From positions 1 to 64,000 of the forward strand of contig NAJO01000017.1 of NCBI GenBank assembly GCA_002077065.1: a stretch of DNA of 64,000 nucleotides. Direction: 5' to 3'. Under the pieces are notes generated by a model. That model searched no databases. It was not told where the DNA came from and was given only the letters and a program-made list of their open reading frames with translations. Origin of the DNA: Cryoendolithus antarcticus (Eukaryota > Ascomycota > Dothideomycetes > Cladosporiales > Cladosporiaceae). Both the position numbers and the translations under genes were made by a program. Positions 19,915 through 31,355 of the stretch are shown piece by piece. The stretch's first letter is position 1; every line of letters begins with the position of its first letter.

Positions 19915-22900
19915 ATGGCCTTCAGCAATTACAAGGCACAGGTCGACTCTTCGGATGACGATGCCGGCGTGGATCTCTCATCATGGACGGCAGGCACCAA
20001 GAGAAAGCGCACTCCGCCGCCACAACCGACCTCTGGCTTGCAGGCCATCAATCAGCCTGCGGAGAGCTTGGCTGTGGATGTCGACTCTGAGCCAGAGGCG
20101 CGCCCGACAGCGGCGCCTGTGGCTGTGCTGCAACATGCACCGGCGGCTATGGTCGTTTCGTCGGCAGAGGAAGAGAGCTCGGACGATGATGTGGAAGAGT
20201 TGGCTGCTCGAGCTTTGGAAGCACGATCAACGTCTAGGAGGCTAGCTACGCTACCAGGACAAGAGGATGAGGGCACGCCATATGTGAGCAAGCTTGAGAA
20301 AAGCCTACTTGCCCGCGCGGCAATTGTAGTCGTTCCGAACGATGAGCTTGCAGAGGAGGAACTTGACGATGTTGAGGACTGCACTGACGGTTACGATGTG
20401 GTGTCACGGGTTCTCGATGAGCTGCAAAACGAGGACGGAGTGATGACATATCGTGTCGAGTTCGAGGATGGTGGTGAAGAAGAGGTACGTTGTTCTTGCG
20501 CGTGCAGACACATGTCCGTTGCAGCAACTGGCTTTGCTTGATTTCGCTTCCCTTCATGTGTGAAGCTGTGCCATGATATGTGGGTCGCGGTAGATGAGTG
20601 GCTGCAGCTTCGTATTGTGAGACCGTTGCAGGCCGAATGTCGGTTTACGCCCACCGCTATATCGCGCGGTGTCAGCTCTTCACTCCAGCAGAGAGGACCT
20701 TATCACTTGCTTATGATCGCACGTGTTTGTCGGTCGTTCTAGCACGTGTGACGTTGAGAGCCCACACCTCTGCTCGCGCGTGTAGTGACAATTCCATCTA
20801 CCACACACTACACACCGTCTAACATCGTTGAACCCGCAGGTCGCATTCGACCGGCTATTGCAACTCAAGAACGGTCAGAAAGCACTCGGTACATTCACAA
20901 CAGCGCCAACGCCAGAGCCTAGTCCATCACCGGAGCAAGTCTCACGAAGGCGCATTGCAAAGCGCGATCAACCGAAGATGACGAGCTCACGGCCGCGTGC
21001 TGCGCGGATTCAGAACGGCTTTGTGAGCACCGTAGACGCAATCTCCGACGACGATGTCGTCTTCGAGGAGCAGCAGAGCAAGCGCACGCGTCGCAAACGC
21101 CAACCGGAACAGACTCAATGCTTCGTTACCTCCGAAATCGAAGATGACGAGGACATGGACGACCAGAGTAGTGAGGGTATCGCTGTGCCTAAGCTGCGCC
21201 GCAATCGCAAGACTCCAGGAGGACCAGTGAGGCGCTCAGGACGCAGCTCTAGGCGTGTACAGCTCGACGACTCGGACCACGATGTGATCAATGGCGAGGA
21301 CGAAGACGAGAGCTCACAAGATGGGTTCACGCTCAGATCGGACCTTCCCGGCCACAAGAAGCGCACTCGTGACGACGATCGAGACGAATACGGCAACAAG
21401 CGTCAGCGCGTCGGTATGCGCCAAAGCGCCCGCAGCACGCGCCACGTTGGTGACATGGAGGAGCCCGGTATTGATAAGATCTACCGCGCCGATAGTGACA
21501 ACGAGCCGAAGCCGAAGCCAAAGCCGCTCTCCGCAAAGGAGATCTTCAAGCAGCTGCCACGTAATGACGAGTTCAGGATGCGCCACAGTCAGCAGTGCGA
21601 GGTTTGCACTAACGATGCGAATTTCGGTCCACTCATCTACTGTCAAGGCTGTACTCTGTCGTACCACAAGCAGTGTCTCGGTCATAGAGGTAGCCGAGAG
21701 CACCTTGTCACAAAGATCGGCGAGGGCGACTTCGTCCTGCAGTGTCGCCGTTGTGTGCGTGTGCCGCAGAAGAAAGATTACACCGCCCCTGATCAGAGCA
21801 AGTGCCAGGACTGCTCGCATCGAGGCTTGTCCTGTCACCCGTTCCGGCCACGTAAGACGCCTGGTCACGAGCACAAGGAGCGTGAGGACAATGATGGCGT
21901 TGATCCAAGCTACGACGTCGCTCCCGATCTCATCAACAACCCCGAGAATGTGCTCTTCCGCTGCGTCAACTGCTGGCGTGGCTTCCACTTCGAGCACTTG
22001 CCTTCGCGCTCTAATATGATGGATCTTGACACTGAAGCTAATGCTGAGCAACGTTTCCGTGAGTACTCTCGCGACTGGAAGTGCAAAGACTGCGTGAACA
22101 TGCCTGCCAAGGTGTGCGGGCTTATCGCCTGGAAGCCGACCGACGAGGAGACGTACGAAGAGACTCTGGGGCTTAGTGATCTCAAAGAAGATGACAAGAC
22201 ATACCTCATCAAGTGGGAGGGTCACTCATACTTCCGTGCTGCGTGGATGCCCGGCGCGTGGGTGTGGGGTGCTACGGCTGCATCCATGCGCAAGGCTTTC
22301 GCAAAGCGTGACGATGCACAGCGTCCGAAGATGCGCACCGAGGAGGCTATCCCAGAAGATTACCTGCGTGCAGACATTGTGCTTGACATCAAGTTCACCA
22401 GCATTGTCGACATCCGCACTGAAGAGATCGACAAAGCACGCATTCGAGAAGTGCAGAAAGCACTGATAAAGTACAAAGGCCTCAGCTACGAGGATGCAGT
22501 TTGGGAGGCGCCGCCCACACCCGATGATGGCGAGCGCTGGACTGACTTCGTTACCGCATACCATGATTGGGTTTTTGGTCGGTACGTTCACCCGCCTAAG
22601 GTAAAGGCATTGGGCACTCGACTCGATAAAGTGCGCAAGCAAGACTTCACGACACTAGAGAAGCGGGAACAGCCTGAGGGCTTGACGGGCGGCAAGCTCA
22701 TGGCGTACCAACTCCAAGGGTTGAACTGGCTGTACTACAAGTGGTTCACTCAGAAGAACGCCGTGTTGGCCGATGAGATGGGTCTGGGCAAGACGATCCA
22801 GATCATTGGCTTCCTTGCTACACTTGTGCAAGACTGGAGTTGTTACCCGTTCTTGATTGTGGTTCCGAACTCCACCTGCCCCAATTGGCGCCGCGAGATT

Positions 22901-25900
22901 AAGCGCTGGGCTCCAGGCCTCCGCGTTGTGGCTTACTACGGATCACGGGAGAGCAGAGAGCTTGCGTATCGCTATGAGATGTATCCAGAGGGAAGCAAGG
23001 ACCTGCGCTGCCACATCGTGGTCACCTCGTACGACGCTGCAGCCGATGACAGCTGTCGCAAGTTCTTCCGTGGTGTGCAGTGGCAAGGCTTGATCGTTGA
23101 CGAGGGCCAGAGACTGAAGAGCGAGAAGACGCTGCTATACGCCGCTCTCAGTGCGCTGAAGTCGCCGTTCAAAGTGTTGATGACTGGCACGCCACTGCAG
23201 AACAACCAGCGTGAGCTCTTCAATCTCCTGCAGTTCCTCGATGACAGCTGCAAAGCTGCAGAGCTGGAAGAGCAGTTCAAAGATCTCGACCAGAACAAGA
23301 TCCTCGACCTACACGACATGATCCGCCCATTCTTCCTCCGCCGCACTAAGGCTCAAGTGCTTACCTTCTTGCCGACGATGGCGCAGATCATCGTGCCAGT
23401 GAGCATGAGCATCCTGCAGAAGAAGGTTTATCGCACGATTTTGGCGAAGAATCCGGACTTGATGCGAGCGATCTTCAGCACCGAGCAGACTGGGAACGGC
23501 AATGGCAAGATCGAGAAGGGCAGCCTGAACAACATCCTCATGCAGCTGCGCAAGTGCTTGTGCCATCCCTTCGTCTACAGTCGTGGCATTGAGGAGAAGA
23601 GCGAGGACCATGTGGTTTCGCATCGCAATCTGGTAGACGCGAGCAGCAAGCTGAAGTTACTCGAGCTCCTGCTACCGAAGCTGCAAGAGCGCGGGCATCG
23701 CGTGCTCATCTTCAGCCAATTCCTTGACATGCTTGACATGGTTGAGGACTTCCTCGATGGCATGCAGATGTCTTACCAGCGTCTCGACGGCTCGATCGGT
23801 AGCCTGGAGAAGCAGAAGCGTATTGATGAGTACAACGCACCCGACTCGCCACTGTTCGCGTTCTTGCTTTCTACCAGAGCTGGCGGTGTTGGTATCAACT
23901 TGGCTTCGGCTGATACTGTGATCATTATGGATCCGGACTTCAACCCGCATCAGGACATCCAAGCTCTGAGTCGTGCACACCGTATCGGTCAGACGAAGAA
24001 GGTGCTCTGCTTTCAGCTTGTCACTCGCGCATCGGCGGAAGAGAAGATCATGCAGATTGGCCGCAAGAAGCTCGCACTCGACCACGTGCTGATCCAGGAG
24101 ATGGACGCCGACGAAGCAGCTGATAATGACCTTGCTACCATTCTGCGCCATGGAGCTAACGAGCTTTTCAACGATGACGGCGATCAAGACATCAACTACG
24201 ATCCTGCTGGTATCGAGCGTCTACTCGACCGTGGCGGTACAGAGGAAGCCAGCGGCGACAAGAGCGCCGAGACATCCTTCAGCCACGCCAGAGTCTGGGC
24301 CAACGACTCTGGTAGTCTACAGACGACCGCGATGGTAGAGATCGAGGAAGAGGCTCCTGACCCAGGCGTCTGGGCCAACATCCTCAAAGAGCGCGAGCGC
24401 ATCGCAGCCGAAGAAGCAGCCGCTAAAGCTGAAGCTTTCGGTCGCGGTCGCCGCGCTCGTGGAGCTGTGGACTACGCCGGTGATAAGATCGAAGGCGTTG
24501 AGGGACTGGAGATCACACCACTGAAGAAGCGCGGCAGACGCGCCGACAAACCGGACGACGAAAGTGATACTGATTTCCAGGCTGATAGTGCGAATGAGAG
24601 CGGTGACGAAGGTAACGATCCCGCAGACGACATGCGCATGCTTGAGCTTGCTCTTGATCTTGATGGACTGGAAGCGAGGGGTGATGCTAATAAGACTGTT
24701 ACAGGTGCGAAAGCCAATAAACCGGGTAAGAAAACTACGTCTCCTTCTTCTTCGAAAGCATCTACACCTGCAAAGACTCCTGCAAAGCCGACGCCGATCA
24801 GGAAAGGCATCAAGCTTGTTGCTGCATCCAAATCAATTGGATTCGGGCGCAAAGCTGGCGGTACTGGGTTGGTGATCAAACAGAAGTCAACCACGCCAAA
24901 GGCTGCTGCTGGGAGAATTACCCCTACCCTAAGCAAGCAGCCTGCGAAGGCTGGGAAAGGCATCAAGAAGACCGAGACGACTTCTGCCACCAAAGTTACC
25001 AAAGCCAAAGCAACCCCGAAGGCCAAGGCAGAGAAGGCTAAGAGGCCAACTGCGAAGGCCAAGGGCAGGGCATCCGCTGCTACAGACCAGGCTCTCGCTT
25101 CTACCGCCATAGCAGAGACTGGCCCTGTAGTCGTGGACCTCACGATGTCGACGGCTTCGGAGAAGTCCAACACTTCTGCGTCGTCGCTCACAAGCCTTTC
25201 GACCACAAGCGAGGCATCTCCCTCAGTTCCCTCCACACCTATTGGAGTCAGCATCAACATAGACAACAGCGTCAACATCGACCTCGCAACCGGGCTCCCC
25301 ACTCCCTCAAAGCACCCCAGCTTACCCACTAACTTACAGAACCCTCTCACACCGCCTTCCGCCGCGCCGTCTTGCCCGCACAGCAAAATGGCACAATGGA
25401 TCACAACCTCGCCGGAGCCAAGTCGATCTCCAAGTCCTACAGCCTGACAGACGGCCTCATCGCCTGCATGGCTTGTCGCACGGAACACCGCGTCGGGCGT
25501 TGTCCCCTCAAACTCGCTGGAGTCGAGTACTGCAATCTCTGCGGCATCGCGCACTTCGGGCAAGGGCGGATTTGCCCGCATATTGGGTCTGAAACACAGG
25601 CACGTTATCTTGAACAAACACTCTCGGCACTCTCGATACAAGAGACTGACTTTGAATACAGGTCCGCGCCATGCTCGACGCCCTCAAACACTCCAACGAA
25701 CCCGAACATCTCGTCCGCGAAGCCACGAAGTATCTCAAGTCGCTGAAGGGCAATCTGGTGCAGTTGAAGAAGCAGAAGGCGGCTAGGGAGTATGCTGCTC
25801 GTGAGGAGGCTGCTGCTGCGGCGGCGGCTTTCGGGCGTGGAAACGGTTATGATTGGATGGATGGGAATGGTGGAATGAACGGGGGTGGGGTGATGGGAGG

Positions 25901-25955
25901 GTATAGGGCGCCGCCGCAGCAGGTGGTGCAGGGGGGTTGGACGAGACAGTGGTAA
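19915..25955 (+). CDS. Mit1/CHD-type SNF2 chromatin remodeller with PHD finger and chromodomain region
   Basis: ATP-dependent nucleosome remodeller resembling fission-yeast Mit1 of the SHREC silencing complex. Exon 1 (19915-20484) ends in a chromo-like strand (YRVEFEDGGEE) that continues as VAFDRLLQLKNGQKALG after a 355-bp intron (20485-20839). The long exon 2 carries a Cys/His PHD-type module (from about residue 444, CEVCTNDANFGPLIYCQGC), a second Cys cluster, chromodomain-like segments (YLIKWEGHSYFRAAWMPG, ALIKYKGLSYEDAVWE), SNF2 motif I (LADEMGLGKT, about 835), a DEGQ motif II (about 944) and helicase C ending QALSRAHRIGQTKKV. A Lys/Ala/Pro-rich tail follows. The C-terminal zinc module (CMACRTEH, GRCPLKLAGVEYCNLCGIAHFG) is in another frame. 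The switch lies between about 25247 and 25450 at a splice site I could not fix. A 62-bp GC-AG intron (25600-25661) then restores VRAMLDALKHSNEPEHLV to the stop at 25955. Confidence 0.88.
25600..25661 (+). other. GC-AG intron in the remodeller gene
   Basis: The donor reads CAG|GCACGT and the acceptor AATACAG|GTCCGC. A CTGAC branch site lies about 12-16 bases before the acceptor. Removing these 62 bases joins HIGSETQ to VRAMLDALKHS, the order expected for the C-terminal module of this family. No GT donor in the vicinity gives the same junction. Confidence 0.75.
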
Positions 25956-26569
25956 CGCGGGTAGCAAAGCTGCCGATACTGGCTGCAGTGGGAAGTTGGA
26001 CATGCTTTTCTGTAGCGTTTGTCCAGATACCCAGCACGCACCACAAGCGATGATGGAAACTTGCGCACTCACGCGTTGCTCACGCAGCTTGGCACCCATT
26101 GCGCATTACGTGTAGCGCACGGTCTTCGATCTCCAGTCTCGGGTCCCTCACTCGAGGGAGTGGTGCATGGCGATTCGCGCCTCCTCTCTTTTGAATGTTG
26201 CAGAAGATCATGCTGCCATGGTTCTGATCGCGAATGTCGTATTGCGTCCACTGCGTCGGTGGGGGAGTATCTGCGAGTGTTCCTCTCAAGGATGCTTCAG
26301 TAGGACCACCCACTCTCACCGTGCGGTCTATGTATGCCTAGCAGGAGGAGCTCCAGTCTTCCGGACGTCGGTTTTCTGGAGGGGCAGAGGAGCGAGAAGA
26401 ACACGAGACGTATTGAGGTAAATCCATTACTCAGATTAGAGCCGCCACATTCTGCATTAATCTCTTCATAGATCAAGGGTATATGATGTCCACTCTCGTT
26501 CCAGTCCATGCTACCTCAATCACTCTCCCAATCATCCTCCCCTGTGCTCCGCTCCACCCGCCGAGTCCA
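25956..26569. other. Intergenic between convergent genes
   Basis: 614 bp, tail-to-tail. Reading frames are short and show no family features. Nothing recognised. Confidence 0.45.
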
Positions 26570-27925
26570 TCAAGTCCCTGCCCTGCTCCTGCTCTCTCCT
26601 AAACCCTCCCCAGCGCCCGCCACAGGACTCAAACCCTGACTCCTCACTCCAGACAAGTCACCACTAGCCGTATGTCGCACAGCTTGCCTCATTGTCTCGA
26701 TATTCAGCTCACCATGCTGCGTTCCTGACGCCGTGATAGAGGATCGCATAGGGCTCTGCTCCGAGCGGAACGAGCTACTCACACCAGGCGGGGGCGTCGT
26801 AAGACCAGTGGATAGACTTCTCGCGTCTGGCGACCCAGGGGAGCGCGGGGATCGTGGAGATCGGAATGGTGAGGCGGCGCGGTCGGGATTTGCGGCAAGT
26901 GCGCTGCGCGACGAAGTCATGTGCAAGTTATCTCGGCTCGCGTTCTCGCCTAGTTGCGAGGTGCCCGCGGTGGTCGGATGGTTATGTTCCGACTGCACGA
27001 TGTCTGCGAAGGAGATGAAGGAGAGGCGGCGGACGTCATTGGGGTCTAAGTTGCCGTAGTTGCTGGCCGTGTCTTCTTCGTTGACGTGCGGAAGAAAGCT
27101 AGAGCTTTGTGTGAAGGATGCTGGCTCTGAACCATCCTGGGCACCAGTTGGGAAGACCGGCGAATTCAGTGACGACAGGTCGGCGTGGCTTGCTGAGTGC
27201 TCTAGCACCGGTGCGCCGGCTGGGAGGTGGGCAGTGGATGTGACGATCTCGACATCGTCGGGGTTCAGGCTGCGGCTTGTGATCGCTTCGACTGACGCTT
27301 GTAGTGCTGGCGGAATGTGATCCTCTGTCATGACATGTGTGGGTATATGTGCCGACGTGCCAGGCACTCCCGCTGGCGATAGCTCATTCTCGAGCGTGGA
27401 AATTGGCACCGGCTCTTGTACATTGCGCTCGAAGATCTCGCTCGAAGCTGGGCTAAGCAGTCGTGGAGAGCTCGAGCGTAAACGCGAGGGTGATGCTGCT
27501 GCGGCAAGAGAGCCTGGGTATGGTCGCCGTGACGGCGAGCTGGGTATTGACTGCGCTGAGCCAGGTTTGAGCTCAGCTGCGGGATTGAGTTGAGGCGGTG
27601 TCGGCCGCATGTTCTCAATGGCAGCCTGCGTCTGCGGCATCAGCGGTCCTGCCGCGCCTGATGCCATGTCTGCCGTCGTCTTGGTCGCGTCCGCTAGAGT
27701 ATCCTGCGCAGGCTTCTTCTTCCCCAGTCCGAGTAAACGTTTCCCCGATTCCAGATAGCTTTCCGAAGTATCGTGTGACGGCGTGGTACCTTCCTGACCG
27801 CTTGGTGGGAGTGGAGCCGCCGAGTTTCGAGGGGATGTGAATTGCGTGTGTGTTTGCTGTAGTGAGGAGTCCAGATTAGGAGGCATTACCTCCGTTGAAT
27901 ATGTTGCGACCTGCGCGATGCTCAT
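26570..27925 (-). CDS. Ser/Pro-rich conserved-looking fungal protein, function unknown
   Basis: 451 residues from the ATG at 27925 (MSIAQVATYSTEVMPPN). A second candidate start is MPPNLDSS at 27886. It is mostly disordered: rich in Ser, Pro and Ala, with phosphorylation-like SP clusters (FRSPRSPRSPGSPDARS). Two short ordered islands stand out: an amphipathic ESGKRLLGLGKKKP near residue 60 and NDVRRLSFISFADIVQSEH around 300, which resembles a short linear docking motif. No signal peptide or membrane helix is seen. I recognise no domain. The long open frame and island-in-disorder pattern support a real regulatory or scaffold protein. The same-strand neighbour upstream is SSK1. Confidence 0.7.
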   Translation of the reverse strand: MSIAQVATYSTEVMPPNLDSSLQQTHTQFTSPRNSAAPLPPSGQEGTTPSHDTSESYLESGKRLLGLGKKKPAQDTLADATKTTADMASGAAGPLMPQTQAAIENMRPTPPQLNPAAELKPGSAQSIPSSPSRRPYPGSLAAAASPSRLRSSSPRLLSPASSEIFERNVQEPVPISTLENELSPAGVPGTSAHIPTHVMTEDHIPPALQASVEAITSRSLNPDDVEIVTSTAHLPAGAPVLEHSASHADLSSLNSPVFPTGAQDGSEPASFTQSSSFLPHVNEEDTASNYGNLDPNDVRRLSFISFADIVQSEHNHPTTAGTSQLGENASRDNLHMTSSRSALAANPDRAASPFRSPRSPRSPGSPDARSLSTGLTTPPPGVSSSFRSEQSPMRSSITASGTQHGELNIETMRQAVRHTASGDLSGVRSQGLSPVAGAGEGLGESRSRAGT

Positions 27926-28628
27926 GGACTCGTCATCAGGGCAGCTGAGCAAGTCCGTAGTATGCCTTCGGAGAGTTTGGTACAGCTAGCAAGATGGCGG
28001 GATGTCTCAAGTAGCTGCAGGTGGTCCGGGTAAGGCTGTCATGTCGAGATCGAAAGTCGCGGGGTAGGTAAGTAGATATGATGGTGAAGGAAGGTCACAT
28101 GCTGCGAAGATCTTCTGCGCGTTGCCGTGCCGCTACACTATGCTACAGTAGTGAGCAGCTGCGATAGAAGGTAGATCTCGCGGTTCTGCAGGTCACGCTG
28201 CTCGAAGAATGCTAGGAGCTCTCGTACCTGTACCCGGTGGTACAGACAGAATAAGGGACAGGGCAGTGACGTCGAGAGGCTGGGCAACGGATCACTCGAC
28301 ACGAAGCCTCCGTCGCCGCAACGACCTGTACCGGGAATGCGAGCGACGATCTGTGTGTACCAAATGCACGCCACGTTTCAGAGCGTGTAGCTCTTCATCT
28401 CCGCAGCGCCGCTGTGTGTCACAGATCTCGATGAAACGACATCTCGCGTTGCAGACAAAAGGCTGCTTGCGTGCCATTACGAACACTACTAAACATGATC
28501 CTGCAATATCAAAGAGCCTCGTGCTTTGGCACGCCAGAACGCCGCGCTATATCCCATGCCCATCAAAATGCCACAAACCCCCCAAACGCCGCTCGAGAGC
28601 CTGAGACCTCCACAATCAGGGCAGGTCC
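27926..28628. other. Intergenic between two minus-strand genes
   Basis: 703 bp containing the 3' end of SSK1 transcripts and the promoter of the Ser/Pro-rich gene. An upstream non-coding exon is possible. No specific feature was recognised. Confidence 0.4.
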
Positions 28629-31355
28629 TCAACTTCCACTCCCCTCCTCCTCTTCCTCCTCAATAACAGGCGTCTTCTTCCGCTCCCCCACAGTACCACC
28701 ATCCTCCTCTTCAATGACCGGCGCCGCAACCCCATCAACCTGCTCCTTAACCGGAACCTCCAGCCCATCCCTCTTCTCCGCCTTGACTCCACCGCCCATA
28801 ACCCTGCCCCTCTTCTTCGCCTCCTCATCAGCCTCGCGCTTAGCCTTCTGCCTCTCCTGCAAAATAGCCAATTTCTCCATCTTCCTCTTCTGCTTCTCCT
28901 CAATCTCAGCTTCCTTCCGCTTCTCCTCCTCACTTTTGCCAGCCTCTTCCTTAGCAGCATAGTCCTTCCATTTCCGCCACCCGTCGAAATCGATGAGCGC
29001 TTGCATGCAGCCCCATTCTTTGACTTTGCGTTCCAGCCAAGTGTAGTTGACGGGTTTGGTCAGGAAGTCGTTGCAGCCTGCTGCCAAAGCTTCGTGACGA
29101 TCGGATTGAAGGGACGAGGCGGTGAGGGCGACGATGATGACGGGGGATTTGAAGTAGCCTTCGTTGAGGGGGAGATGGTCGTTGGATTTGCCGTTAGATC
29201 TCGGTATTTCTGCGTTGGCCGTTGTGTTGCCATTGGAGGGAGAAGTGATCTGGAGGTGCTCGGCTGGCGAGGTGGGCGAGGAAGAGGAAAAGACGCCGAT
29301 GCCATTGACTTTCTCGAGACGTCGTATCTCCTTTGTAGCTTGTATGCCGTTCATGATGGGCATTTGGATGTCCATCAGGACGAGATGGTAGCCGCCACCT
29401 CGCCACTTGTCGACTGCGATTTGGCCGTTCATCGCGGTCTCCCAGCGAACTTTGAGTCGTTTCATCAATCCTTCCAGGATCCGGAGATTGATGATGTTGT
29501 CCTCAACAATGAGTACGTTGATAGGTGGTATTGACGCATCGAGCATGTTCGAGATGGGCCCGGGCTTCGGCGAGTCGGTCGAGGCATTACGATCTCGCCG
29601 TGATCGAAGACCAGGCTTTTCGGGCGTCGGCTTACGATTCTTCTTTGGTCGGCCTGTACGACTCGAGTGAACAGCAACTGCGCTGCCGGAAGGTGTGGGC
29701 GGTGCAGAGCTTTTGGTGCTCGGTGCCGTCTCAGGCGCAGGCGGTGTGGGAAGGGGGGCTACCAGACTCAGCCCATTAGGTAGGTGTTGCACTTCAGACG
29801 AGTTCGAGTCGTTCCGAGGACGGACTGACCCGCGATGCGCCACATGCATTTGCGGACCTAATGTTCCCGCCGACCCAGGTAATGCTGAAGTGCCCACAGC
29901 GGACTGATGCTGGACGATCGTAGGTGACGAGGTATGCTGTCGATTGAACTTCGGTCGATGCTCCCGTAATAGTCGTCGCGTACCACCAGGTGACGGCAAT
30001 GGAGGCAATTGCCCTGTACTCAGCACTGATATCGATCGTTGGTGTTCCGATACCGAAGGATGTTGATGGCTTCCCCGGCCATCGTGCGACCCATTGACTT
30101 GAGGCAGCGTGGGGTTCATGGATGCAGGCATGGGTGGGAAGTAGTCGTTGCCACTCTCCATAGGCCGGTATTCATCCATTGCATGTGCGTAGCCGCCTTG
30201 CTGATACAATTGCTGATTGTAAACTCGTGGCGAAGCTCTTGGCGTCCGCTTTGGCGGCACGTCTATCGTCAACGCGTCCTCCACGGTCTGACCACCAGGA
30301 AAGTATCGATCAATCGTTCGTGCCATCTCCTCTTCGGGGCCAAGTATTCGCTCACTACGTTGTTGGCCAGGCTCACTCCGAGCAGACACCCATAGCAGCA
30401 TATCAGGAGCATCGAATGTTTTGCCGAGTGAGTTCGCATACTTCTTCAAGATCATCTCTCGAACTTCATCAACCAGATCATCCTCTTTGATCTGCACCAG
30501 CGTGGCGGAAGCGCCCGGCCGCCGCACCCATATCTTGCGATGTAGCATGTTGCTCATATTCGGCAGACCTGGTGTGAAGTAATCCAGTGCCGTGACAGTC
30601 GGCAGTGCTGAAGTCAGCTCAGCAAATGCGTCCTTACGGGATGTCTCGAGTACTGTGGTCCTGATAGGGGTATCCACTGGTGCCGCAGAGTTGTTCCCTT
30701 CGCGGCTCTTTTCCGAATTCAATGACAGGTGTCGGGGTGATACTCCACTCGAGCTCCTCCGCGGTTGTCTTGTGCCTATCAAGTCCTCCTCCGAGTTCTG
30801 CGTGACCTCTCGTAGACCCTCAGATGTGGCGGCAACAGTGCTTCCCAGTAATGGAGACTTCTCTCCGCTGTCAGGCAGCGCCTCGTCTCCACCTGGCGTA
30901 GGCGCCTGAATTACCAATGCAGGAGCTTCTTTCACCCCGTCCCCATCAACAGCAACCTCCTCAGGTCCTTTCTCAGGGGGCGTGATAATCTTCTCAAACG
31001 CAGCCAACTCCGGCGTCCTCTCCCCAACCGTCTCACTCCCAGACCTCCTCGGCGGCGGATCGCTCGGAGTCCTCAACTGAGCACTAACAACAGCACCACC
31101 CTTCACATCCTCATCAATCACCAACACGCTTTCCCTCTGCTCAGCAACCGCATCCGGAATCTTGGCTCCCTGTGCAATATACCGATCCTTCAGCGTTGCG
31201 TTGCTGGAAGTCTGCGGCCTAGACAGGGATCGCAAGGAAGCGAGATCGATGGAATTGCTGCTTGAGACAATTCGAGCGGAGTCGTCGGAGGCGGCGGAGC
31301 GTTTGGAGGAGTTGCGGCGGAAGAAAGGACGTTGGAGGATAGAGAAGCGTGGCAT
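28629..31355 (-). CDS. SSK1: SSK1 response regulator of the HOG osmostress pathway
   Basis: Two-component response regulator that, in fungi, receives phosphate from the Ypd1 phosphotransfer protein and controls the Ssk2-type MAPKKK feeding the HOG MAP kinase. 908 residues in one frame. The N-terminal about 600 residues are mostly disordered, with one ordered segment (MLHRKIWVRRPGASATLVQI, DDLVDEVREMILKKYANS). The receiver domain spans about 610-790: acidic pocket in NVLIVEDN, phospho-acceptor D662 in LVLMDIQMP, conserved Thr in IVALTAS and Lys in FLTKPVN. A loop of about 45 residues is inserted between beta-alpha elements, as in SSK1 orthologues. The tail is a Lys/Glu-rich helix plus an acidic end (VIEEEEEEGSGS). 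No histidine kinase lies nearby. Confidence 0.93.
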   Translation of the reverse strand: MPRFSILQRPFFRRNSSKRSAASDDSARIVSSSNSIDLASLRSLSRPQTSSNATLKDRYIAQGAKIPDAVAEQRESVLVIDEDVKGGAVVSAQLRTPSDPPPRRSGSETVGERTPELAAFEKIITPPEKGPEEVAVDGDGVKEAPALVIQAPTPGGDEALPDSGEKSPLLGSTVAATSEGLREVTQNSEEDLIGTRQPRRSSSGVSPRHLSLNSEKSREGNNSAAPVDTPIRTTVLETSRKDAFAELTSALPTVTALDYFTPGLPNMSNMLHRKIWVRRPGASATLVQIKEDDLVDEVREMILKKYANSLGKTFDAPDMLLWVSARSEPGQQRSERILGPEEEMARTIDRYFPGGQTVEDALTIDVPPKRTPRASPRVYNQQLYQQGGYAHAMDEYRPMESGNDYFPPMPASMNPTLPQVNGSHDGRGSHQHPSVSEHQRSISVLSTGQLPPLPSPGGTRRLLREHRPKFNRQHTSSPTIVQHQSAVGTSALPGSAGTLGPQMHVAHRGSVRPRNDSNSSEVQHLPNGLSLVAPLPTPPAPETAPSTKSSAPPTPSGSAVAVHSSRTGRPKKNRKPTPEKPGLRSRRDRNASTDSPKPGPISNMLDASIPPINVLIVEDNIINLRILEGLMKRLKVRWETAMNGQIAVDKWRGGGYHLVLMDIQMPIMNGIQATKEIRRLEKVNGIGVFSSSSPTSPAEHLQITSPSNGNTTANAEIPRSNGKSNDHLPLNEGYFKSPVIIVALTASSLQSDRHEALAAGCNDFLTKPVNYTWLERKVKEWGCMQALIDFDGWRKWKDYAAKEEAGKSEEEKRKEAEIEEKQKRKMEKLAILQERQKAKREADEEAKKRGRVMGGGVKAEKRDGLEVPVKEQVDGVAAPVIEEEDGGTVGERKKTPVIEEEEEEGSGS

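Noticed and set aside
21314..22225. 303-codon minus-strand frame opposite the PHD/chromo region
   Set aside because: The plus-strand frame has clear PHD and chromodomain sequence; this is an antisense shadow.
24472..25641. 389-codon minus-strand frame opposite the remodeller tail
   Set aside because: It is the shadow of the Lys/Ala/Ser-rich tail. The plus-strand frames carry the zinc-binding module.
28616..28960. Arg-rich 114-codon minus frame inside the SSK1 tail
   Set aside because: Alternate-frame reading of the Lys/Glu-rich SSK1 C-terminus.
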